From positions 1 to 64,000 of the forward strand of contig JBGCGF010000001.1 of assembly GCA_045110575.1 (NCBI GenBank): DNA of 64,000 nucleotides. The letters run 5' to 3'. Position numbers and translations under genes: made by a program. Source of the DNA: CALDTK01 sp045110575 (lineage in GTDB: Bacteria; Bacteroidota; Bacteroidia; Chitinophagales; Saprospiraceae). Numbering within the stretch: position 1 is the first letter of the stretch; every line of letters begins with the position of its first letter. Below, piece after piece: positions 42,105 to 51,195 of this stretch. Below the pieces are notes generated by a model. It searched no databases. It worked only from the letters and a program-made list of their open reading frames with translations, and was not told the origin of the DNA.

Positions 42105-43319
42105 GTGAACCTCCTCCCTCTCAAATTTGCTTGGCGTTACATTTTTGCCAAGCGTTCGGTCAACGTAATCAACCTGATTACAGGCTTGAGCGTCTTCGGC
42201 CTTGGCGTGGGGGCAGCTGCGGTAATCCTTGTACTCAGCGTCTTCAATGGATTTGAGCAAGTCATTGGGGCGATGTTCGGGAAGTTCAACCCTTCCATTA
42301 AGATCACACCCGCAATTGGAAAGACCTTCTCTTCAGATAGCATCCCGCTAGATCAAATTCGAGGCGTAGCAGGGATTCGACAATTGTCACTCACCCTCGA
42401 AGAGACCGTCTTTTTCGAATACGAAGAATCGCGTGCCTTTGGCAAAATCAAAGGCGTCGACTCACTGTTCACCGAGGTGTCAACACTTGGAACAACCCTT
42501 ATTGAAGGAACCTTCAGTACTGAAAACAATGGCCGAGCGATGGGCATCCTAGGCCTGGGGCTCCGCAATAAACTGGATGTCAATTCGGGCGACCTGTTCA
42601 AGTCTATTCGAGTCTACGCTGCCAAACGCCAATCACGCGGCGCCTTCGACCAGCCGTTCCGCATCAAAGAGATCTACCCGCAAGCAACGTTTGCGATACA
42701 ACAGGATTACGACCAGCAGTACATGTTCACCAACTTGGCAGCGGTCCAATCCCTGCTAGGATCTCCTAATGCGGCCAGTGCTATTGAGATCGCAACAGAA
42801 GAAGACGTTGATTCTCGCGAACTGGCTGATCAACTGCAGGAATTGCTGGGCGATACTTACGTCGTAGAAGACCGGTATGAACAAGATGCGGAGTTGCTTC
42901 GACTCATGAACATAGAGAAGTGGCTGAGCTACATCATCTTAAGCCTAGTGCTACTCCTTGTGAGTTTCAACCTCATTGGTGGCCTTTGGCTTATCGTCCT
43001 TGAAAAGCAACGGGACGTCGCCATTCTTCGAGCGATGGGCACACAGACCAACGACATCCGCCGCATCTTCTTGGGCGTAGGCATTCTACTTTCCGTTCTC
43101 GGAGCCGCGCTTGGCGTGTTCTTGGCCTTGGTGCTCTATTACTTGCAAGTCAACTTCGGAATTGTAAGTGTCCCTGAAGGACTTGTGGTGAGTGCCTACC
43201 CGATTGAAATGCGCTTCTCGGACGTACTCATTGTTGTTGTCACCGTGCTCTGTATTGGACTGATTGCAAGCATTCCTGCCACACGTCGTGCAACGCGTAT
43301 TGGCGTTGAGGAGATGTAG
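42105..43319 (+). CDS. LolC/LolE-type FtsX-family ABC permease
   Basis: About 404 residues; an inner-membrane permease of lipoprotein-release or related MacB-type ABC systems. It has one N-terminal membrane helix (LITGLSVFGLGVGAAAVILVLSVFNGF), a large periplasmic domain (about 55-270) and three C-terminal helices in the FtsX domain with EKQRDVAILRAMGTQTNDIRRIF. The C-terminus PATRRATRIGVEEM is typical. GTG 42105 (VNLLPLKFAWRYIF) matches the family start; ATG 42066 would add 13 residues. The ATPase (LolD type) is not in the window. Confidence 0.88.
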   Translation: MNLLPLKFAWRYIFAKRSVNVINLITGLSVFGLGVGAAAVILVLSVFNGFEQVIGAMFGKFNPSIKITPAIGKTFSSDSIPLDQIRGVAGIRQLSLTLEETVFFEYEESRAFGKIKGVDSLFTEVSTLGTTLIEGTFSTENNGRAMGILGLGLRNKLDVNSGDLFKSIRVYAAKRQSRGAFDQPFRIKEIYPQATFAIQQDYDQQYMFTNLAAVQSLLGSPNAASAIEIATEEDVDSRELADQLQELLGDTYVVEDRYEQDAELLRLMNIEKWLSYIILSLVLLLVSFNLIGGLWLIVLEKQRDVAILRAMGTQTNDIRRIFLGVGILLSVLGAALGVFLALVLYYLQVNFGIVSVPEGLVVSAYPIEMRFSDVLIVVVTVLCIGLIASIPATRRATRIGVEEM

Positions 43320-43333
43320 GTAGCAATGGCACC

Positions 43334-43420
43334 GAACCGTCAGATCGGAGCGTAAACTATCGCTATTTTGATACATGACGTTCAACTTTTAAGCTGAATG
43401 GTTAGTAGATCTGACGGTTC
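43334..43420. promoter_or_regulatory. 13-bp inverted repeat upstream of zwf
   Basis: GAACCGTCAGATC (43334-43346) and GATCTGACGGTTC (43408-43420) are exact inverted arms 61 nt apart, ending 63 nt before the zwf start. It could form a leader stem-loop or paired operator half sites. Confidence 0.5.
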
Positions 43421-43483
43421 AATCGTTGCCACAAAAGCCAAATTTCCCTCCCATCTTTGCGTCATCGCTTTCTCAATCTCGCT

Positions 43484-44941
43484 ATGACAACCGAACCGCA
43501 TCTCTTTGTAATTTTTGGCGCTACAGGCGACCTCAACCGTCGCAAGCTTTTGCCTGCGCTGTACGAAGTTTCACTTCAAGAAAATGCACCAGAATTTGCC
43601 ATTCTGGGTACTTCTCGATCACAACTTTCGGATGCTGATTTCGATAAATTGGTCCGTGAATCACTCGTCGAGTTTGCTGGCATCGACAAAAAGACCGCCA
43701 ACAAATGGATGGAGGGCAAGCTTCATTTCCAAAGCTTAACGCAGGAAAATGATCCATATCAGGAACTTGTCAAACGCGTCCACACGTTAGAAAAGGAGCA
43801 TGATCTTCAAGGGAATACGGTGTATTATTTGAGTCTGCCACCGCAGATCTTCCCGAAGGTGATCAAGGGCCTTGGAGAGCACGGCGCCAACGATGGCGAT
43901 GGCTGGACTCGCCTAGTGGTCGAGAAGCCGTTTGGGCAGGATTTAGCTTCCGCCAAAACCCTTAACGCACTCGTTCACGAGTACTTCGAAGAATCGCAGG
44001 TCTATCGCATCGATCATTACCTCGGTAAAGAGACCGTGCAAAATATGCTGGCCTTCCGGTTTGCAAACGCCCTTTTCGAGCCACTCTGGAACCGCGACCG
44101 TATCGAACGTGTCGAAATTACGGTAGCAGAAAAGCTAGGCGTCGAAGATCGCGCAGGCTACTACGACAAGTCAGGCGCGTTGCGTGACATGATTCAGAAT
44201 CACCTCACGCAGTTACTCACGGTTGTCGCGATGGATGTGCCTGCAGGTTTCAATGCAGACGCTATACGCGCAGAGAAGCTGAAGGTCTTGAAAGCAGTCC
44301 GTCCGATCAAAAATGAAGACCTCGTGTATGCCCAGTACCTCGAAGGAAAAGAGAAAGGCAAGCATGTTCCTGGCTACCTCGACGAAGACGGTGTAGCCCA
44401 CGGCTCCTCTACCCCAACCTATGTTGCAGCTAGGCTTTTCATTGACAACTGGCGCTGGCAAGGGATTCCATTTTTGCTCCGCACAGGCAAGCGCCTCAAG
44501 ACCAAATTGACAGAAATTGCCATTGTTTTCCAGTGTGCACCCGTCAGCCTTTTCGAAGGTGGCGCCGATGGTGACCCAAAAACAGGAAAAGGAGGAGTAC
44601 CCCAAGATATTCTGCGCATCAACATTGCTCCAGAGCAAAGTGTAGAGTTGAATTTCAACGTCAAGAAGCCTGGACCAGGCATGGTGCTACAGCGCCAACG
44701 TCTCACTTTCGATTACGACGAAGTGTTCGGAAAACTCCCTGATGCGTACACGGCATTACTCTACGATGTGATGGAAGGTGATCGTACGCTTTTCGTAGGC
44801 GCCGATGAGGTGGAAGCAAGCTGGGAAATTTACGACCCAGTGCTTTCAAGAAAAGTCAAAATGCATACCTACCCTTCTGGAAGTTGGGGACCAAAAGAGA
44901 CCAGAAAGTTTGTGAAGGACTGGGAGACAGGAGGGGAATAA
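43484..44941 (+). CDS. zwf: Glucose-6-phosphate 1-dehydrogenase
   Basis: A 485-residue enzyme oxidising glucose-6-phosphate to 6-phosphogluconolactone, the entry to the oxidative pentose phosphate pathway. The coenzyme site is VIFGATGDLNRRKLLPALY; RLVVEKPFGQD and the catalytic RIDHYLGKETVQN (about residues 175-187) are intact. ATG 43484 (MTTEPHLF) is used because it starts the Rossmann fold. A 6-phosphogluconolactonase gene is not next to it; gnd lies at 36782. One copy of the 14-bp word (43946) encodes ASAKT between two conserved blocks. Confidence 0.95.
   Translation: MTTEPHLFVIFGATGDLNRRKLLPALYEVSLQENAPEFAILGTSRSQLSDADFDKLVRESLVEFAGIDKKTANKWMEGKLHFQSLTQENDPYQELVKRVHTLEKEHDLQGNTVYYLSLPPQIFPKVIKGLGEHGANDGDGWTRLVVEKPFGQDLASAKTLNALVHEYFEESQVYRIDHYLGKETVQNMLAFRFANALFEPLWNRDRIERVEITVAEKLGVEDRAGYYDKSGALRDMIQNHLTQLLTVVAMDVPAGFNADAIRAEKLKVLKAVRPIKNEDLVYAQYLEGKEKGKHVPGYLDEDGVAHGSSTPTYVAARLFIDNWRWQGIPFLLRTGKRLKTKLTEIAIVFQCAPVSLFEGGADGDPKTGKGGVPQDILRINIAPEQSVELNFNVKKPGPGMVLQRQRLTFDYDEVFGKLPDAYTALLYDVMEGDRTLFVGADEVEASWEIYDPVLSRKVKMHTYPSGSWGPKETRKFVKDWETGGE
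43946..43959 (-). repeat. 14-bp dispersed word, variant GTTTTGGCGGAAGC
   Basis: In zwf, reads ASAKT. Confidence 0.85.
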
Positions 44942-45032
44942 ATGCCCATTTTGAATTTTGAATGTGCGAGATGCAAGCAAGATATTTTGCGGATCAAGCA
45001 CATTAATATCAGGCAGTAACTAACCTGGTTCA

Positions 45033-45947
45033 CTAGAAAAATGGTAATTCTTGAAATGGCCTTTCTTCCGCTGACCACACCCAAATCACCGAAACTTCTC
45101 CGCCTCCGGATTGGACACTAGCTGAGGCTTGAGGAAAGGTAAACCCTGTGCCTATCCGTAGACTCTTGTTGACTTTCATTTGAAGGATGAGGTCTATGTT
45201 ATTTCGAGTGATCGCCTCGGGGAAATCCGCGTATCGATAGCTCAAGCCTCCGCTAAACGTTCGTTTCCAGACGTACATGACATTGACATCGTAACCGATA
45301 GGAGCTTCTGTGACATATGCCACTTGCACGTTTGGTTGGAGTTCGCTTTCTCCGCCTAACGAAAACGCTGCGCCGACCTGACCTCGAAAAAGGCGTTTAC
45401 CAGAAGAAAGCGGGATATCCCCGCCAAAGGGATCTTCAATTTGATTCCCAAGCATATTCTGCGCGGAAACTCCAATGTATAGCGATTGATCGTAGTACAA
45501 TCCACCGAAATTTGCGTTCCCTCCTACAATCGTAATTGGTGGTTGAAATTCATTCGCAAAGAGGCTACTCGTAATCGTACGAAAACTCCCTTCAAGGCCA
45601 AAACTGAGGTACTGCTCATCGCCCACCCGAGAATGGTACGAATAGATCGCGCTCATTTCCGTCGCTTCGAAATCACCTACTGTGAACCCTTCGAAACTCA
45701 CACCAAGCCCTACCCCAGTATCAAGTAATTTTGCTGTTGCCCGAGCAACTTGACCACTTGCAATCTGTCCTCCACCGCCTAGCAGTGAATTATCGATTAA
45801 AGAAACGGTAGAGGTGTAATTCGCTCCAACAAAGGCCGGATTCACATTGACCTTGTCGTACATAAATTGGTTAACCTGAAAGTCTCGTTGAGCAGAAACA
45901 ACAAGTGAAAGCAGGATGCCAACAGTTAGCAAGTAGACTTTACGCAT
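45033..45947 (-). CDS. PorP/SprF-family type IX secretion membrane protein
   Basis: A 304-residue outer-membrane barrel. The signal peptide ends VVSAQ; the mature start QVNQFMYDKVNVNPAFVGAN is the PorP/SprF signature (NPAYAG-like). Later blocks (DQSLYIGVSAQNM; YVWKRTFSGGLSYRY; RIGTGFTFPQ) fit the family. PorP/SprF proteins hold T9SS type-B cargo at the cell surface, and their genes usually sit beside that cargo. A type-B cargo gene lies at 46851, one gene away in the other orientation. Confidence 0.9.
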   Translation of the reverse strand: MRKVYLLTVGILLSLVVSAQRDFQVNQFMYDKVNVNPAFVGANYTSTVSLIDNSLLGGGGQIASGQVARATAKLLDTGVGLGVSFEGFTVGDFEATEMSAIYSYHSRVGDEQYLSFGLEGSFRTITSSLFANEFQPPITIVGGNANFGGLYYDQSLYIGVSAQNMLGNQIEDPFGGDIPLSSGKRLFRGQVGAAFSLGGESELQPNVQVAYVTEAPIGYDVNVMYVWKRTFSGGLSYRYADFPEAITRNNIDLILQMKVNKSLRIGTGFTFPQASASVQSGGGEVSVIWVWSAEERPFQELPFF

Positions 45948-46186
45948 ATTGAATTATAAGAAAGAGGAGAAATCCATTTGAAAGAGTGTCTAGTCGTGCT
46001 CTACTAAGGTAAGAATCATGTTTCACTATTCAGACGACGTATTCAACCAACGTTTTGACTGGTTAACTGTAGTACTTGAGTAAGTTCTCTTAACGTGATG
46101 TTTTGGGATTTGCAGCTCCTTTTCGGTTCGCTTATTTCTGTTTCCCAGCCAACCGTTGGTTCCCAGGACTAATTACCTTCAGCCTT

Positions 46187-46822
46187 ATGTTCGAAGCGCT
46201 CAAAAATATCTTCAAACCAGACGACCAACGTCGTGCACTGGAGTTTTGGACTTGGTTTTTCGCAAACGAAAAGCACTACAGAAACATGGACGAGGACGGT
46301 CCAGATGAGCGAGACCATCGAATCAAAATCTTCCTCGATCACCTTGCAGGTTACAACCACGAGTTAACCTTCGTGACCGGACAACATGCTGACGGGACGT
46401 ATGAGCTCATCATCAGTGCCGACGGGATTCAGAAGCACTTCCCTTCCGTGGAGACCTTGATAAATGCTGTTCCAGCATTAAAAAAATGGCGGTTCATTGC
46501 CTTTAAACAACCTCAGCCTGACCTTGGATCGGTAACGCTGAACGACAAAAGCTTCGAGCTTGATCAACTCAAATTCGCGCGGGTCAACAATCCCGAAGCG
46601 CCCGAGGAAATGAACATCGTGATCTTCCATCCAGCCTACCAGCAGGAAGACCAAGAACTCCATGTAGTAGCAACCTACATGCTGCTCGATGGACTTATTG
46701 GAGAGCGTTCGGTAGTAGAAGACATTCAAGGACTGGATGTACAGCCCGTTAATACCGACGTACCTGCAAATGTGCTTCGCCCACTTAAAGCACTTCCTCA
46801 GGTAATCGCTTCACTGAAGTAG
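46187..46822 (+). CDS. Conserved hypothetical cytoplasmic protein
   Basis: A 211-residue soluble acidic protein with no signal peptide. It begins MFEALKNIFKPDDQRRALEFWTWFF, then has HELTFVTGQHADGTYELIISADGIQKHFPSVETLINAVPAL and later EEMNIVIFHPAY and HVVATYMLLDGLIGERSVVEDIQGLDV. No catalytic motif is recognised. Such proteins are sometimes encoded near immunity-type or stress genes, but the context (PorP/SprF and a secreted cargo) does not define a role. ATG 46187 is chosen because the upstream extension is not protein-like. Confidence 0.6.
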   Translation: MFEALKNIFKPDDQRRALEFWTWFFANEKHYRNMDEDGPDERDHRIKIFLDHLAGYNHELTFVTGQHADGTYELIISADGIQKHFPSVETLINAVPALKKWRFIAFKQPQPDLGSVTLNDKSFELDQLKFARVNNPEAPEEMNIVIFHPAYQQEDQELHVVATYMLLDGLIGERSVVEDIQGLDVQPVNTDVPANVLRPLKALPQVIASLK

Positions 46823-46850
46823 CAAAATTGGATACTGGTAAAATTTGCAG

Positions 46851-48824
46851 ATGCAATGCATCTTTGTCGGTGTGCTGACACGTCTAACATCTTGGTTCTC
46901 TGTCCTTCTGACTGCAATACTCCTTGCATCCAGTACGGGCGCATTTGCGCAAGAAAACACCGCTGCCGCGTGTGCCGATGGCATCGACAATGACGGTGAT
47001 GGACTTATCGATTGTGCTGATGGTGACTGTGTTGCCTTGCCCAATAACGGTTGTTCTACCTGCACAGACGGAAGAAGCTTTGCCGATGTAGTTCTCAGCT
47101 ACGAACCGGGTTGCTTCATCAGAGACCCAAGCCCGCAAGGAGCTTTGGGATCAGCAGATTACAATGGCTCACCTCTTGCCCTCGGTCGTTTTTGCTTCCT
47201 TGGTGATGGCGGTAAGCTGAAGCTCGGCTTCACAAACAACCTACTCACCAATTCTGGTGATAGTGACGGTGACGTATTCATTTTTGAAATCGGTGGAGCC
47301 GTTGAGAATTGTGACATCTCCCTCCGACCAGAAGATGCTGCTACAGTTGCTGCCCTCGTAAGTGCAGGTGTTCCTGACCCAGACGGTGATGGATACTACT
47401 ATTTCGGATTTATATCTGGCGCAACCACTGCTCTCGACATCGATGCACTTGTACCTGGACTAGCGGCCGAAACACTGCTTTTCAATGCAATTGAAATCCG
47501 AGACATTCCAGATCGTGGATGCGCGGGACTAACGCCTGGTGCAGACATTGACGCCGTTTGTGCGCTCAGCTTGGTTCTCCCACCCGACTGCGCAGGAACT
47601 CCTGGCGGAACGGCTATCTTAGATAGCTGCGGCGTTTGCTTAGAAACTACAGACCCAGCATTTAACCAGAGCTGTACAGACTGTGCGGGCGTTCCTAATG
47701 GGACTTCCATTTTGGATGATTGTGGCGTTTGTCTTGAACCCACAGATCCAGCATTTAATCAAAGCTGTGCCGATTGTGCGGGCGCGCCAAACGGAACAGC
47801 AATCTTCGATGATTGCGGCATATGCCTAGAGCCTACTAGCCCTATTTTCAATGTCATCTGTGCCGATTGCGAAGGCACTCCTAATGGAACGGCGATTCTC
47901 GATGACTGCGGCGTTTGCTTGCAACCAACAGACCCGAGCTTCAATACCTCCTGTTCAGATTGTGCAGGTGTGCCTAATGGAACATCGATTTTAGACGACT
48001 GTGGAGTTTGCCTTGAACCAACGGATCCCACTTTCAACGCAAGCTGTACAGACTGCGCGGGCGTCGTCAATGGGACATCCATACTTGATGATTGTGGCGT
48101 CTGCTTAGAAACTACTGATCCATCGTTTAACCAGAGCTGTACAGACTGCGCGGGTGTTGTAAACGGGACATCCATACTTGATGACTGTGGCGTTTGCTTG
48201 CAGCCAAGTGATCCAAGTTTCAATACGAGTTGCGCCGATTGTGAAGGCATCCCCAACGGCATGGCCATCTTAGATAGCTGTGGCGTCTGCTTGCAACCGA
48301 ACGACCCCGATTTCAATGCGAGCTGTACAGACTGCGCAGGAATCCTCTTTGGCACCTCCATTGCTGACAGCTGTGGCGTTTGCGGCCCACCGAGTGGAAT
48401 CAGTTTTAGCGAAAGCTGTAGAGACTGTAACGGCGAACTTTTCGGAAATGCACTGCTCGATAGCTGTGGCGTTTGCCTGCTTCCAAGCGATCCTGATTTC
48501 GACCAATCCTGCCTCACCGTTGCATCGATTAAGGTTTATCTCCCTACAGCGTTCTCACCTAATAATGACGGTACGAACGACCTCTTGCGTATTTTTTCAC
48601 GGACTGGTGGACAGCTTATCGTAACGTCTTTCAGAGTGTTTGACCGTTGGGGCAACATTGCTTATTCTGCACCTGAACAACCACTGACATTTACCACTCC
48701 GTCTTGGGATGGCACCACCAATGGCGACCGAGCTGAGAGTGGACTTTATGTATACGTGATACAGGTACGTACTCCGGCCGGATTGAGTAAGACGATCTCT
48801 GGCGAGGTTACATTGCTTCGTTAA
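46851..48824 (+). CDS. Secreted Cys-rich repeat protein with type-B T9SS C-terminal domain
   Basis: A 657-residue exported protein. The signal peptide ends GAFAQ. DGIDNDGDGLIDCADGDCV (about 44-62) is a calcium-binding loop. A beta domain follows, then ten tandem 31-residue repeats (47587-48516) of the form DCAGxxNGTxxLDxCGVCLxPxDPxFNxSC, with four Cys each and likely rigid. The last 95 residues (VYLPTAFSPNNDGTNDLLRI ... FDRWGNIAY ... GLYVYVIQVRTPAG ... GEVTLLR) are the gliding-motility/type-B T9SS domain. Such proteins stay on the surface with PorP/SprF partners, and one lies nearby. Repeat 9 carries a dispersed 14-bp word in place of the normal FNxSC codons. Confidence 0.88.
   Translation: MQCIFVGVLTRLTSWFSVLLTAILLASSTGAFAQENTAAACADGIDNDGDGLIDCADGDCVALPNNGCSTCTDGRSFADVVLSYEPGCFIRDPSPQGALGSADYNGSPLALGRFCFLGDGGKLKLGFTNNLLTNSGDSDGDVFIFEIGGAVENCDISLRPEDAATVAALVSAGVPDPDGDGYYYFGFISGATTALDIDALVPGLAAETLLFNAIEIRDIPDRGCAGLTPGADIDAVCALSLVLPPDCAGTPGGTAILDSCGVCLETTDPAFNQSCTDCAGVPNGTSILDDCGVCLEPTDPAFNQSCADCAGAPNGTAIFDDCGICLEPTSPIFNVICADCEGTPNGTAILDDCGVCLQPTDPSFNTSCSDCAGVPNGTSILDDCGVCLEPTDPTFNASCTDCAGVVNGTSILDDCGVCLETTDPSFNQSCTDCAGVVNGTSILDDCGVCLQPSDPSFNTSCADCEGIPNGMAILDSCGVCLQPNDPDFNASCTDCAGILFGTSIADSCGVCGPPSGISFSESCRDCNGELFGNALLDSCGVCLLPSDPDFDQSCLTVASIKVYLPTAFSPNNDGTNDLLRIFSRTGGQLIVTSFRVFDRWGNIAYSAPEQPLTFTTPSWDGTTNGDRAESGLYVYVIQVRTPAGLSKTISGEVTLLR
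48403..48416 (+). repeat. 14-bp dispersed word, variant GTTTTAGCGAAAGC
   Basis: In repeat 9 of the type-B cargo gene, reads FSES where the other repeats mostly read FNxS. Confidence 0.85.
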
Positions 48825-48862
48825 AGTCCTGCAGATTAACTGCTCCTCTCGTAGCTTGCAGT

Positions 48863-50314
48863 ATGCACAATGCCTTCAACATCAGCTTGCTAATCAGCCT
48901 CGTAAGCTGCTTATGCGTCATTGGATGTTCTACGGAAGACGCACCGACGTTGCAGGTAGAGAACGCAGCAACGCAGGCCGATACAGCGACGGTTTTTCAA
49001 ATTCTCACTTCTGCCGATCGATCAAGATTACTGGAAGAAAGCACTACGCTCGTTGAGTGGACGACCGGGGCGCAGCCGAACCTCCCGACGATCACCATTG
49101 ATCCAAGCGCTACTCACCAAACGATGAACGGCTTTGGCTATACCCTTAACGGTGGCAGCGCTATTCTCTTAAGCCAGATGAGCACATCGACCAGAGCAGA
49201 TTTATTACAAGAAATGTTTGGGCGCGGAGAAAATGAGAGCGGCGTCAATTACCTCCGCTTGAGTGTAGGCGCTTCAGATTTAGACCCCGAAGTATTTAGC
49301 TACAACGATGTTCCTGCAGGTCAGACAGACGTTAACTTGATGTGCTTTTCAATTTGGAAAGAAAAAGAATTCCTACTCCCCATCTTAGAGGAAATACTAG
49401 CAATAGCACCCGATATTAAAATAATGGGATCACCATGGTCTCCGCCGATCTGGATGAAGGATAATGGAAGCTCTATTGGCGGCAGTTTACAGCCCCAATA
49501 TTACGAGGTGTATGCCAATTACCTCGTCAAGTACGTTGAAGCAATGGCCGACGAAGGTGTGCGGATTGATGCCTTGACGGTCCAGAACGAGCCACTTTAC
49601 CCAGGAAACAATCCTAGCCTCCTGATGCTAGCGGAGGATCAAAAAACGTTTGTACGTGACTTCCTCGGACCGGCTTTTGCAAGCACAACGCTCGGCACCA
49701 AGCTCATCATTTATGACCATAATTGCGACAAACCAGAATATCCAATTACAATTCTAGATGACGCTGAAGCGAAGGCTTTTGTCGATGGCTCTGCCTTTCA
49801 TTTGTATGACGGTGACATATCAGAATTGAGTACGGTGCATAACGCTCATCCGGACAAACATCTTTACTTCACAGAGCAGTACACAAACATCAACGGTGAC
49901 TTTTCTGGCGACTTCATGTGGCACGTGAAAAACATGCACATTGGCGCCCCGCGCAACTGGTCTCGCAACGTGTTGGAATGGAATCTTGCCTCTGACCCAA
50001 CAGCCAGTATCCACACGCCTGGTGGCTGCACTGAGTGTTTGGGCGCAATTACCGTTGATGGTGATTCAATCTATCGGAATGCAGCCTATTACGCTGTCGC
50101 TCACTCTTCTAAATGGGTTCTTGATGGATCTACACGCATCTCTTCGACACAGCCCAATGGCTTGAACAACGTGACCTATTTGACACCTTTCGGCAAAACC
50201 GTACTCCTCGCCATAAATGAAGGGGGAAGTTTGAAAGCATTTCAGGTTACCGTGAATCAACAAACGATACAACTAGAACTTCCTGCGCGCACCGTAGGTA
50301 CTTATAAATTTTAA
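48863..50314 (+). CDS. Glycoside hydrolase family 30 lipoprotein
   Basis: A 483-residue exported glycosidase. The signal ends in a lipobox CVIGC (Cys22). The GH30 barrel shows QTMNGFGYTLNGGSA, NYLRLSVGASD, MGSPWSPPIWMK, the acid/base Glu243 in TVQNEPLYPG and the nucleophile Glu338 in YFTEQY, and a final beta domain. GH30 enzymes cleave beta-glucosyl, beta-1,6-glucan or similar links; the wording is closest to glucosylceramidase or endo-beta-1,6-glucanase types. Its stop overlaps the next start codon by one base (TAATG). Confidence 0.9.
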   Translation: MHNAFNISLLISLVSCLCVIGCSTEDAPTLQVENAATQADTATVFQILTSADRSRLLEESTTLVEWTTGAQPNLPTITIDPSATHQTMNGFGYTLNGGSAILLSQMSTSTRADLLQEMFGRGENESGVNYLRLSVGASDLDPEVFSYNDVPAGQTDVNLMCFSIWKEKEFLLPILEEILAIAPDIKIMGSPWSPPIWMKDNGSSIGGSLQPQYYEVYANYLVKYVEAMADEGVRIDALTVQNEPLYPGNNPSLLMLAEDQKTFVRDFLGPAFASTTLGTKLIIYDHNCDKPEYPITILDDAEAKAFVDGSAFHLYDGDISELSTVHNAHPDKHLYFTEQYTNINGDFSGDFMWHVKNMHIGAPRNWSRNVLEWNLASDPTASIHTPGGCTECLGAITVDGDSIYRNAAYYAVAHSSKWVLDGSTRISSTQPNGLNNVTYLTPFGKTVLLAINEGGSLKAFQVTVNQQTIQLELPARTVGTYKF

Positions 50315-51069
50315 TGGCCAATACTCCGCAATCCTATATCGCAAAATACCGCTCATTGACACCGGAACAATTAGCGGCAATTATCACAAGTAAAGAGGAC
50401 CATCATCCCGACGCCGTAACTGCTGCGCGTGTTGAATTGACGGCGAGAATGCTTCCTGCTGAAGCGTTGGATCGGGTATATGAGCTGGCAGAAACGCGAA
50501 AAAAAATACCAAAGAGCACTGCCGTAGAACTAACGCCTTGGCAGAAGGCGCTTAAAAAGCAGGAGGAAAACAATAAAAACAGTAAGTCTATTTGGTGGAA
50601 GACAATTGGCCTTAAAGTAGTCCTAGCATACTTACTCTACAGTTTAGGACGAAATATTCGAACAGGAATTTCAGACTACTCATCTCTTACTGCGCTAAAC
50701 TCTTCAAGTTTAGACTTACTATTCTATTTCTCCCCCCCTCTGCTATTGTTGCTAATAATCGGCTTAGGAATAAAAGGATACAAATCAGCATGGTGGGGAG
50801 CAATAGGTTTATTTACTTTCAGCTTACTTATTACGATTGCAAGAATCTGCAATACCTACCACTATCATTACTATATCTCTTCCAATAAAGACGCTAATAC
50901 CATTAGCGAACTAATCCAGATCCTCACGCACGACCCCAAACAATTAGCATTGAACTTAATACTTCCTGTATTCTTCCTCTACCTCCTCCTCCGCAAAGAC
51001 ACCAGAATCGCCTGCGGGATCACAAAAGGAGAAGCTGTCAAAATGGATGAGTTGGATCACTTGATCTAG
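50314..51069 (+). CDS. Hypothetical membrane protein
   Basis: A 251-residue protein with a cytosolic N-terminus (about 1-95; SYIAKYRSLTPEQLAAIITSKEDHHPDAVTAARVEL, a helical segment also seen on other small Bacteroidota membrane proteins) and three to four hydrophobic helices (about 98-116, 142-160, 165-185, 225-240). It has no known family that I can name. ATG overlaps the GH30 stop by one base, indicating coupled translation; a link to the GH30 activity is inferred from this only. Confidence 0.65.
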   Translation: MANTPQSYIAKYRSLTPEQLAAIITSKEDHHPDAVTAARVELTARMLPAEALDRVYELAETRKKIPKSTAVELTPWQKALKKQEENNKNSKSIWWKTIGLKVVLAYLLYSLGRNIRTGISDYSSLTALNSSSLDLLFYFSPPLLLLLIIGLGIKGYKSAWWGAIGLFTFSLLITIARICNTYHYHYYISSNKDANTISELIQILTHDPKQLALNLILPVFFLYLLLRKDTRIACGITKGEAVKMDELDHLI

Positions 51070-51117
51070 CTGAGACGATAAAGGAAGAGCTTTGAGTGCA
51101 GGAGAAATACTGTGATT

Positions 51118-51195
51118 GTTTTTGTATTCGGGGGACGGGGTCCCTCAGCCCCTCGTCGGGCTGGGGCGGGACGCCGCCCCCCGAATACAAAAACT
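51118..51195. terminator. Large GC-rich bidirectional hairpin
   Basis: TTTTTGTATTCGGGGG pairs with CCCCCGAATACAAAAA; inside, GGTCCC/GGGAC-type pairing and a further hairpin CAGCCC ctcgtc GGGCTG give a branched structure. It separates two convergent genes and reaches the stop codon of the SGNH gene. The GC-rich core is unlike the flanking sequence, so an inserted REP/MITE-like element is possible. Confidence 0.7.

Noticed and set aside
47759..48517. 252-codon antisense frame in the Cys-rich repeat gene
   Set aside because: It is produced by the 93-bp tandem repeat being open on both strands; the plus-strand protein has a signal peptide and sorting domain.
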